DNA of 64,000 nucleotides from Candidula unifasciata (Eukaryota > Mollusca > Gastropoda > Stylommatophora > Geomitridae), in contig CAJHNH020008450.1 of the NCBI GenBank assembly GCA_905116865.2, positions 684,310 to 748,309 of the forward strand, read 5' to 3'. The notes beneath the pieces were generated by a model. That model searched no databases, was not told the origin of the DNA, and worked only from the letters and a program-made list of their open reading frames with translations. The translations under genes were made by a program, and so were the position numbers. Position 1 is the first letter of the stretch, and every line of letters starts with the position of its first letter. Positions 27,501 through 39,500 of the stretch are shown here, one piece after another.

Positions 27501-30500
27501 ACATGACAGTAAATCCTGCTAGGTTACAACTATCACATGACAGTATATCCTGCTAGGTTACAACTATCACATGACAGTAAATCCTGCTAGGTTACAACTA
27601 TCACATGACAGTAAATCCTGCTAGGTTACAACTATCACATGACAGTAAATCCTGCTAGGTTACAACTATCACATGACAGTAAATCCTGCCAGGTTACAAC
27701 TATCACACGACAGTAAATCCTGCCAGGTTACAACTATCACATGACAGTAAATCCTGCCAGGTTACAACTATCACACGACAGTAAATCCTGCCAGGTTACA
27801 ACTATCACACGACAGTAGATCCTGCTAGGTTACAACTATCACATGACAGTATATCCTGCTAGGTTACAACTATAAAATAACATAGATCCTGAAAGATAAC
27901 AACTATCACATGACAGTAAATCCTGCTAGGTTACAACTATCACATGACAGTAAATCCTGCTAGGTTACAACTATCACATGACAGTATATCCTGCTAGGTT
28001 ACAACTATCACATGGCAGTAAATCCTGCTGGATAACAACTATCAAATGACAGTAAATCCTGCTAGGTTACAACTATCACATGACAGTAAATCCTGCTAGG
28101 TTACAACTATCACATGACAGTAAATCCTGCTAGGTTACAACTATCACATGACAGTAAATCCTGCTAGGTTACAACTATAAAATAACATAGATCCTGCAAG
28201 ATAACAACTATCAAATGGCAGTAAATCCTGCTGGATAACAACTATCAAATGACAGTAAATCCTGCTAGGTTACAACTATCACATGACAGTAAATCCTGCC
28301 AGGTTACAACTATCACATGACAGTATATCCTGCTAGGTTACAACTATCACATGACAGTAAATCCTGCTAGGTAACAACTATCAAATGACAGTAAATCCTG
28401 CTAGGTTACAACTATCACATGACAGTATATCCTGCTAGGTTACAACTATCACATGGCAGTAAATCCTGCTGGATAACAACTATCAAATGACAGTAAATCC
28501 TGCTAGGTTACAACTATCACATGACAGTAAATCCTGCTAGGTTACAACTATCACATGACAGTAAATCCTGCTAGGTTACAACTATCACATGACAGTATAT
28601 CTTGCTATGTTACAATTATCACATGACAGTATATCTTGCTATGTTACAATTATCACATGACAGTAAATCCAGCTAGGTTACAACTATCACATGACAGTAA
28701 ATCCTGCTATGTTACAATTATCACATGACAGTATATCTTGCTATGTTACAATTATCACATGACAGTATATCTTGCTATGTTACAACTATCACATGACAGT
28801 AAATCTTGCTAGGTTACAATTATCACATGACAGTAAATCTTGCTATGTTACAACTATCACATGACAGTAAATCCTGCCAGGTTACAACTATCACATGACA
28901 GTAAATCCTGCTAGGTTACAACTATCACATGACAGTATATCCTGCTAGGTTACAACTATCACATGACAGTATATCCTGCTAGGTTACAACTATAAAATAA
29001 CATAGATCCTGAAAGATAACAACTATCAAATGAGAGTAAATCCAGCTGGGTAACAACTATCAAATGGCAGTAAATCCTGCTGGATAACAACTATCAAATG
29101 ACAGTAAATCCTGCTGGATAACAACTATCAAATGACAGTAAATCCTGCTGGATAACAACTATCAAATGACAGTAAATCCTGCTAGGTAACAACTTTCAAA
29201 TGACAGTAAATTCTGCTAGGTTATCCAAAACTAACAGACTATGAAAGCAAACCTATGAAATATTCATCTGCTTACCTGGGGCCGGCTTACCACAGCTGCA
29301 ATATTTGTCTTCTCCTCTTCAGTCAAATCAGGGGCTATCTTCACCAGCAGTGGAGGTTTGGGAGAGACAGGCAGCGTGTCCCTGGCATCCACCACCTGAT
29401 GGTGCAGTGTCAACATGTTCCAAGATCATCAGAAAACTATCATACTGTTTATAGTCTCACAAAATCATTCTTTCTCACAGGGCTCTCACATCATCTCACT
29501 CTTTCACAGGGCTTTCCTGTCATCTCATACTCTCTCACGGGGCTTTCATGTCATCTCATACTCTCTCACAGGGCTTTCATGTCATCTCATACTCTCTCAC
29601 AGGGCTTTCATGTCATCTCATACTCTCTCACAGGGCTTTCATGTCATCTCATACTCTCTCACAGGGCTTTCACATCACCTCAGTCTTTCACAGGGCTTTC
29701 CTATCATCTCATACTCTCTCACGGGGCTTTCATGTAATCTCATACTCTCTCATAGGGCTTTCATGTCATCTCATACTCTCTCACAGGGCTTTCATGTTAT
29801 CTCATACTCTCTCACAGGACTTTCATGTCATCTCATACTCTCTCACATGGCTTTCACATCATCACACATTCTCAGGAGTTTCCAATCATCTCATACTCTC
29901 TCACAGGGCTTTCCTATCATCTCATACTCTCTCACAGGGCTTTCCTATCATCTCATACTCTCTCACAGGGCTTTCCTATCATCTCATACTCTCACAGGGC
30001 ATTACATCACCTCACTCTTTCACATCATCTCAAACTTTTAGGAGTTTCCAATCATCTCATACTCTCTTACAGGGCTTTTATGTCATCTGTATCCACAGGG
30101 CTTTCATGTCTCATCTCAGACTTTCACAGGGCTTTCATTCATCTCATACTCCCTCACAGGGCTTTCACACCATCTCACACTCTCAGGAGTTTCCAATCAT
30201 CTCATACTCTCTCAGAGGGCTTTTATGTCATCTCAGACTCTCTCACAGGGCTTTCAGGTTATCTCCTACTCTCTCACAGGGCTTTCATGTCATCTCACAC
30301 TTTCAGGAGTTTCCAATCATCTTATACTCTCTCACAGGGCTTTCATGTCATCTCATACTTTCAGGAGTTTCCAATCATCTTATACTCTCTCACAGGGCTT
30401 TCATGTCATCTCACACTTTCAGGAGTTTCCAATCATCTTATACTCTCTCACAGGGCTTTCATGTCATCTCACACTTTCAGGAGTTTCCAATCATCTTATA

Positions 30501-33500
30501 CTCTCTCACAGGGCTTTCATGTCATCTCACACTTTCAGGAGTTTCCAATCATCTTATACTCTCTCACAGGGCTTTCATGTCATCTCATACTCTCACATAG
30601 AGCTTTCACATCATTTCATACTCTCCCAAAGGACTTTCACATCATCTCATATTCTCTCTCATAGATTTCACACAATTTCATATTCAAATGACTTTCACAC
30701 AATCTCACACAAAACCCTCGCTCTCTTTTACATGACCGTCATTCAATCTCATACAATACTAACATACAATTTCACAGGATTTTCACATGATCTTCCAAAA
30801 CTTCCACACTTTCTCACATGACTTTCCCAGAGGATATAAAAATGAGACCCCAACAGATGGTTCTCACTTTGTTCTCCAGAAATCTGAGCTACTTCTGTTT
30901 CTGCATGTTCAAAAGCCCAGGTGTTACTGGTGCTTGATATTCTTCTTCAACATTCAACAGAGGATATCGTTCGTTCATCTATCACAAGTGATGAGGAACA
31001 CTCTTTCTTTGATCTGCCATAAAACTGCAGTTGAATGTTTTTGAGTCCAGAGGTGACTTAAAAGTCCAGTGTGTGCTCAGAAGAGTCTAGGACAATGAGG
31101 ACAGGGCCCAGTGTCTGTAGACAAAAGGCCTGTTTGTCGGTTATTTCTGGCCTGTTTTCGCTGTTCAGCTGCCCTTGTTCTAGATGTCTCGCAGATCGTT
31201 GCACCATTTCATATATATGTGCACCATAAAGTCCGGTCATGTGCTACAGCCTCCCAGGTGTCTGGTCGTGTGCTACAGCCTCCCAGGTGTCAGAGTTTCT
31301 ACTGAAGGCTTTCATTGATGCCTTTAGTGTGTCCTTGAAGGGCTGTTTCTGGCCCCCATGAGAGCGTCTACCTTCACCTATCTCACCATAGTAGATTATG
31401 TTTGGGAGCTGATGGTCAGGCATTCAAACAATATGGCCAGCCCATCGAAGTTGTGACTGCATCAGGATGGTATTGATGCTGGGAGTGCCAGCCTTATCCA
31501 GTACAACAGTGCCCTGGACCATGTCTTGACACTTAATGTTCAGTATCTTTCTCAGACAGACTGTACGGAAGTGGTTGAGTTTTTGTGCCTGATGTCTGTA
31601 TTCAGCCTGTGTTTCACAAGCATGCAGTAGCACTGGAGAGGATATCACTGTACTGAGCTCACTCACAGCTTGGCTAAGAAATTCCAACTTTTGGCAACTT
31701 TTGGCTAACACATCCAACTTCGGTTCTTTATCAATATCCTTCCCCAGATGACATCACAGGACGTCCAATATTTTAGAGCGTGGTAAGACTGGGTTTCCTG
31801 GCTTTCTGATGCTTTAAACGACCCCAAAACATCTAGAAATGGCCCTAACCCCAACCCACCTATGTCTCACGAGAGAGTGCAGCCTAGGTCCCACAACTGC
31901 ATCCAGCCTTGGTCTCAGGAATGCATCTACTACCCCCTGAAATTTTAGACTGTCCTGAGACCTGTGGATTTCCCCTGTTTGTGGTAGGATATTAATAAAT
32001 CACTGTCAACTTCTTTTAGCAATGGTTGCCCAGGTTAGCCTTCTTAGGGGATTGGTTAAAACACTAGGACTTTCAGAGACTGGGTTAATTTTGGGTAAAG
32101 ATTCAACATCATAATATTCAGGACAAGCCCATACCCGCTCCGTCTTTCTTCTCAACAGCCAGTAGTAGAGTCTCTATACTGATGGCACCCACTATTTTGT
32201 TAACTACTTGTCTTGCCTTCCCCCGAGTCTCCAGGGTCCCAGAGCCGGCAGACACTAACAAATGGAATATTCTTTCAAAGTGTCACAAAATGGGCACACA
32301 GGCCAGTCTTACATTCAGCCCTTCCAAACACTCATCTTTCACACAGAAATAGTGTTTTCTCAGTAAAGCAGGTTGTGTTCATATAACAATATGCATAATA
32401 CGAATGTCAAATGAAAATATGTGGTTCATCCAGGTACGGATTTTCAATTTTTCTTGTCATCTCAAAGGCATCACGGACATATAATCAGACTGCTCCTGGC
32501 ACCATTGGTGCTGACTGCTGAAGATGGAGACTGAGCGCTTGTGGGAATGCCCCGAGGCAGTAATGTTGGTTATTGAATCAATTCAACTTGTTACCTTGTC
32601 CCATGGGCGAGAAATCACCTTTGATTTGTTCAACTGCCGTACACTCCCACGTGGGGCTAGCCCAGCTAATCTATCTGCCTGCTCATTCCCAACCTAACAG
32701 ACACAAACTCTCACCTTGTTCAGCAGATCTGTGAGCTCCTCTTGTCTCTGCATGTCCCGAAGGCCAGGTGTGTTTGGACTGGAAATGTTCACCACCAGAT
32801 AATCTGCCAGCTGGCCAAACTTATTGACCCCTTTCACATAATCTTCGACAGCATCTGTTGATGTTTTGTTTTTACCAAGGTTGACGCCTAAAATGCCATT
32901 CCCTGCTGGAAGATGTAGAAATAAAACAGGAGCAGTTTTAAAAAGGAACAATTGTTCTATAGACCAGCGATGGGCAAACTATGGTCCGTGGACCAACACA
33001 GGCCAGGAGAACACTTTTTACTGGCCCATGAGGCTGGTAAAAATTACTACAAAATCTGGCCCTTGAGCTCACAAAATAATTAAAAAAACATACATTCGTA
33101 GGCAAAAATAAAAAATAAAATAAAAAAATCAATCACAATATCAACATAAACAAAAAAAGATAAACTAAACAGTCTACTACTACTACTTCATGTTTACTGG
33201 CTGTAAAATCCGACGGTAAGTTCTTATTTGTCAACCTCTGGACTTCTCTTGTTCCAGAACCTTAGTGTTATGTGCACATCTGTTTTACACATTTGACTTG
33301 AAACTGTCTGCAGATTGTCGCTTCCTTGCCTCTCAAGCAGATGCACTCCAACTTTGAAGGACACCCCAATTAGTCTCGACTTTGACGACATGCTTGATGT
33401 GGGTCTATTCTTGTTCCTCCCCCCCCCCCCCCCCACAATGGGGACCCACAGCCCACATGGTGGAGCCTCAGCAGAGACAACCAGAAACTGATGAAACAAA

Positions 33501-36500
33501 ATCTGTGATCATGTTAGTGAAACAGGTTGCAGACAAGCTCAGACATTAGGAACAGTGTCTGTCGGTGGACTGCGATAATAAAATATAAGGCGACAACCAT
33601 TCTTTTTCCCTGAACAGATACGTTCAGGGATATGTAAAAGAGCTTCAGTAGATAAGTGTGTCTGGTTAGAGGATTAATGAGGGACTGTCTTCTTCTTTCC
33701 TCTACTCTTGGAATGCCTCGCGGCTTCAGGGCAGGAAGAGATCTCTGGAACGGGCCCTTGTGTTCACTTCATATAAAGTAATTTTCAGTGTCTCTGATAT
33801 TTCTGAGGTCCATATTCTGCGCTGTCGAACTCTGGCTCTGCTACCGCTGTATCTGTTTGAGAGACTATAATCTTAGATTATCAAACAAAAATTTGTTACG
33901 CAGAAATCTGGGCAGGATGTTAGTAACGATAATGGAATTTTCTCAAAATGGCCAAAGACCAGGTTGGTAATTCTAAATCTGACATGCGGATCAAAATTCA
34001 TGGCTAGATACTTGCCTATGATTCCAAAGGTAGTGGGTTCAAATCTGGAGAGTGCTGGACTTTAAAAAAAAATTACCTTGCCAGGTCAACCTAGCGTTAA
34101 ACGGATAGCTAGGTAAAAGTGCTGGGAAATAAAGGTGGTAAGCATGACGCTGATCACATCACCCACCAGGTGCCGATTGGCCCACAAAGTACAGGTCTAG
34201 CCCTATATGCCTGAAGGCGTAGAAAAGGTGGCTTTACTTTACCATAAATAATACATTTAAAAAAACTATTTTTATCATTTAGGTCTGAGAAGTACTGAGT
34301 TGTAAGGAGTTGCCTGGGGATCTGGCCGATGCTCAACGCTCAGGGAAAAGGCTAGACGGATGTACAATCAGAGGTGCCAACGGAAGTGGAACTCTTTGCT
34401 TGCAGCTGAAGGTGGGGATGAAGCACTTATTAGAGTGTCCTGAGTGTTGTGATGTAGATTCTTAATTCAACATTTAAAAACTACTTTGGAAAAAAAAAGG
34501 GAGCTAAGAAGTTTTGGGGGATACAAGATAAAAAACACATTCTGACCAAAATGTGCCTCCATACTTTCTATCTCTCATTTTAATTTTTTTTAAAATTCTC
34601 TTTAAATTGGGGAGAGAGGATTTCCTTTTGGGGCTGGGGTGGGGGAGAGGGGTGTAGACAGCGTACTTGAAAACGTTTGAGAGCCACTGGTGTAGAGAAA
34701 GGAGGAAGGCTCCATCATGCCACTGATAAGGTCTGAACCCAGACAAACTATTCGGTGTCTATAAAAATTGAATCAGGAAAGAAATGAGATATGTTTAAAG
34801 AATCTTACTTGATGACTCTGTGTCCGGTCTTCTCTTGCTTAGTCTTGTGTAGACTACTTCATGTCCCTCGCTGTTGAACCCGTATCTGCACCAGACACAC
34901 ACCAACAACAACAACAACAACAAAAAACGTCAGATATGATGCAACAAAACTGGTATTTAAATTTAAAAGACTTGATGGTGGGTGGCATTTTTAATTATAA
35001 GACTAATGGTGGGATTGGCTTTTAAATCTGTTCTTCCCTGTGTGGTTTACGGGGTCCCATTGTGGGGAAAACAAGAATAAACCCCTGTCTCCCTAACAAG
35101 CATGTTGTAAGAGTCGACCAACTGGGGGCTTCTTTCAAAGTCGGAGTCATCTGCCTGAGAGCCAAGGAACCAACAGTATGCCCATATATAAGCAAGATCT
35201 GTAAAATAAATGTACACGCAAAACTCAGGTCCTGGAACAAAGCCAAAGTCCAGAAATGGATGAACAACCAGGTCTTTCTGCCGGGGTTTAAAGACTGTGA
35301 ATGCAGATAAACAAACAAGAAACAAAACATGACTATTCTTTCTTCTTATTATCTTCCACCTTGTACCTCATCTAAGTGTCGGAGGAAGATGTAAAATTTG
35401 TTGATGAGCTCCTTCAAGAGCACTATTAAGACTGATGTTCATTTTTGTAAGGCTGTTCTTAATGCCATCACTCCATATTTTTCCGAGGTCTTCCACTTGC
35501 TCTATACCTGTTGTAACGTTTTAGTGTGGCTCGCTGTGGCAGATAGTACCAGTGGTCTTTCTAAAAACAGTGGTCTTTCTAAAAACAGTTATCTGTGTAT
35601 TTTGAATACGAACTAGACAATAGAAACTGCAGCCATATTTATGGGGGATTAAATACTGGGCACTCAGAACTTTGCCTATGCAGACATACAATCCAGAAAA
35701 CTGAACAAGTGCAGCAGATATGCTATCTCCATACAAAGAACCCAATAAACTGTGACTAAAAAAGTTTAATAAAATGGGGAAGTAGAACAATGTGCACAAA
35801 ACACACAAATCGATGTTTCTGCCAGGTTCTTTCATGGCATTAACTAGCTACACAGCAATAACAAAGGGGAGAGCACTCCAACCACCAGGCTCACATCAGA
35901 AACTATAAAAAGGTGACGTGGAATGAATAAAATAAAGTAAAGGAGGGCTCTAAAAATAGTCATAAAAGTAATAGTGATAATGTATAATAATAGAAGGAAT
36001 AAAAGAGTAGTAGAAATACAAATGTTAATGATCCATAACTGGTTCTGATAGCAGCTTTCACAGAGGCTTTTAGCCTTATCTGAACACAAATGGCAGGGAG
36101 AAATGACAGAAGATTTGTAGTTGTGTCATTGTCCATGTTTTTGTAGGCTGATGAAGGTTTTTGAGTCACAATGTTCATTGTGTTTTTTTAATTATTGGGA
36201 AGCTGATGAGCTCTACTAATTTAGCTTGATTCTTTTTGTAAAGAAACTGGGTCTTTTGAGATAAAACTTGGTGCAGTGAACTCAATCCTCTCCACTGAAA
36301 ACTACCAGTAATGTTTTTCTTCGATCCTCCTGTTAGAAAAACTTGTATCAGGAGGCTAGCAGCAGTAGGTGCCTTACAGCGTTGTCTTCACTGAGGTTGA
36401 AACATATCAGACTGCGTCTCTTTTGGCACCATACAGCTGTCGGTGTTGGAGCTCATGCTCAGCATTTTCTGGCTCCTTCTTCAATCATCCTTCTGTCAGG

Positions 36501-39500
36501 AAAACATATATCAGGAGGCCAGCAGCCTTTCTGAAAGCTACTGCTCTGTGCAAAACTTCATTGTACCTCACAGCTTTGTCTTGAGGTTGGAACAGGCCAG
36601 ATGGCATCTTTGTTGGCAGCATACAGCTTTGTCTTGAGGTTGGAACAGGCCAGATGGCATCTTTGTTGGCAGCATACAGCTTTGTCTTGAGGTTGGAACA
36701 GGCCAGATGGCATCTTTGTTGGCAGCATACAGCTTTGTCTTGAGGTTAGAACAGGCCAGATGGCATCTTTGTTGGCAACACACAGCTGACAGTGTTGGAG
36801 CACATGCTCTACATTTTGTGGCGCCAAGTTGCCGGCACACATCTCTCTAGCGGCTTATTTCCTTGTATGAAACATTTACATTCACTTGATGATTAAAATC
36901 TTTTAAGCTAAATAAATCCTATCTTGATAAATGGAAGTGAATCATGGATTGTTGGTAAATTAATGAGAAATTATCAGGAAGCTGTGGAGATGTGGTTTTT
37001 TAGACAAATGATGAAAATAACCTCAAGAGATAAAAAAAGAGTAATGAAGATGTCTTGAAAGAACCTAACTCACAAAAAGAACTGATTGGTCATATCAGAA
37101 AAAGACAATCTACATTCTTTGATCAAAGGATAAGAAGGAGAAAACTCGAGTACATCGTGACCGTAGGAAAGTTGGAGCGGAGGAGAGGCAGAAAGAGACT
37201 GAGATAAAATATGCTGGACACTTTGACATCATGGCATGGAGGGTCAGAGTTGACTGAAAATATATGAGACAGAAGGCTGTGGCTAGACATGACTACCAAT
37301 GCCACATGGCATGGACTTTAAAAAGAAAAACCAAACAACCTGTTAATTATTGCCTTATCCTCCTGCAGCCGAAACACTCGAGGTTTGGGGTTCCCCTCCT
37401 GAGGTTCAGGGGTCACACTGCCAATCTCCACAAATCCAAAGCCCATTTTAAAAAGGCCATCAACAGCTTCCCCATGTTTGTCGTATCCGGCTGCCATCCC
37501 CAGTGGGTTTGAGAATGATCGCCCCCACACAGTTGTCGCCTGAAATTTAACACAACAAAACATAAGACAAACAAAGATGAAACCTAACAACATAGCTAGA
37601 ATGTTCTTACACTGGAATCCACATGGTCAACAAACAGGCATACCTACATTTTCTTTCTCAGTGTCCCTTTCTCTACTCCTAGAATGCCTCACATCGTCAG
37701 GGCAGGAAAAGATCTCTAGAAAGTGCCCATCTTTTTTCTACTCCTGGAATGCCTCATGACATCAGGGCAGGAAAAGATCTCTAGAAAGTGCCCTTCTCTA
37801 CCCCTGGAATGCCTCACGACATCAGGGCAGGAAGAGATCTCTAGAACGTGCCCTTCTCTACCCCTGGAATGCCTCAAGACATCAGGGCAGGAAAAGATCT
37901 CTAGAAAGTGCCCTTCTCTACCCCTGGAATGTCTCATGACATCAGGGCAGGAAAAGATCTCTAGAACGTGCCCTTCTCTACCCCTGGAATGCCTCATGAC
38001 ATCAGGGCAGGAAAAGATCTCTAGAACGTGCCTTTCTCTACCCCTGGAATGCCTCAAGACATCAGGGCAGGAAAAGATCTCTAGAACGTGCCCTTCTCTA
38101 CCCCTGGAATGTCTCAAGACATCAGGGCAGGAAAAGATCTCTAGAACGTGCCCTTCTCTACCCCTGGAATGCCTCAAGACATCAGGGCAGGAAAAGATCT
38201 CTAGAACGTGCCCTTCTCTACCCCTGGAATGCCTCAAGACATCAGGGCAGGAAAAGATCTCTAGAACGTGCCCTTCTCTACCCCTGGAATGCCTCAAGAC
38301 ATCAGGGCAGGAAAAGATCTCTAGAACGTGCCCTTCTCTACCCCTGGAATGTCTCAAGACATCAGGGCAGGAAAAGATCTCTAGAACGTGCCCTTCTCTA
38401 CCCCTGGAATGTCTCAAGACATCAGGGCAGGAAGAGATCTCTAGAACGTGCCCTTCTCTACCCCTGGAATGCCTCAAGACATCAGGGCAGGAAAAGATCT
38501 CTAGAACGTGCCCTTCTCTACCCCTGGAATGTCTCAAGACATCAGGGCAGGAAAAGATCTCTAGAACGTGCCCTTCTCTACCCCTGGAATGTCTCAAGAC
38601 ATCAGGGCAGGAAGAGATCTCTAGAACGTGCCCTTCTCTACCCCTGGAATGTCTCATGACATCAGGGCAGGAAAAGATCTCTAGAACGTGCCCTTCTCTA
38701 CCCCTGGAATGCCTCAAGACATCAGGGCAGGAAAAGATCTCTAGAACGTGCCCTTCTCTACCCCTGGAATGCCTCAAGACATCAGGGCAGGAAAAGATCT
38801 CTAGAACGTGCCCTTCTCTACCCCTGGAATGCCTCAAGACATCAGGGCAGGAAAAGATCTCTAGAACGTGCCCTTCTCTACCCCTGGAATGCCTCAAGAC
38901 ATCAGGGCAGGAAAAGATCTCTAGAACATGCCCTTCTCTACCCCTGGAATGCCTCAAGACATCAGGGCAGGAAAAGATCTCTAGAACGTGCCCTTCTCTA
39001 CCCCTGGAATGCCTCAAGACATCAGGGCAGGAAAAGATCTCTAGAACGTGCCCTTCTCTACCCCTGGAATGTCTCAAGACATCAGGGCAGGAAAAGATCT
39101 CTAGAACGTGCCCTTCTCTACCCCTGGAATGTCTCAAGACATCAGGGCAGGAAGAGATCTCTAGAACGTGCCTTTCTCTACCCCTGGAATGCCTCAAGAC
39201 ATCAGGGCAGGAAAAGATCTCTAGAACGTGCCCTTCTCTACCCCTGGAATGTCTCAAGACATCAGGGCAGGAAAAGATCTCTAGAACGTGCCCTTCTCTA
39301 CCCCTGGAATGTCTCAAGACATCAGGGCAGGAAGAGATCTCTAGAACGTGCCCTTCTCTACCCCTGGAATGTCTCATGACATCAGGGCAGGAAAAGATCT
39401 CTAGAACGTGCCCTTCTCTACCCCTGGAATGCCTCAAGACATCAGGGCAGGAAAAGATCTCTAGAACGTGCCCTTCTCTACCCCTGGAATGCCTCAAGAC

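Noticed and set aside
24355..29228. CRISPR-like regular repeats
   Set aside because: Units are contiguous with no unique spacers, periods are 22, 25, 32 and 34 bp, and they lie in introns of a eukaryotic gene.
29276..29291. Shorter DHODH exon 6 ending at 29291 as the main form
   Set aside because: The family spacing between IAAV and VDGLI needs about five more residues, which the distal donor supplies; kept only as a possible isoform.
29548..30600. 350-codon open frame as a gene
   Set aside because: It is translation of the 31/58 bp array, antisense in a DHODH intron, with Ser/His/Leu repeats and other frames equally open.
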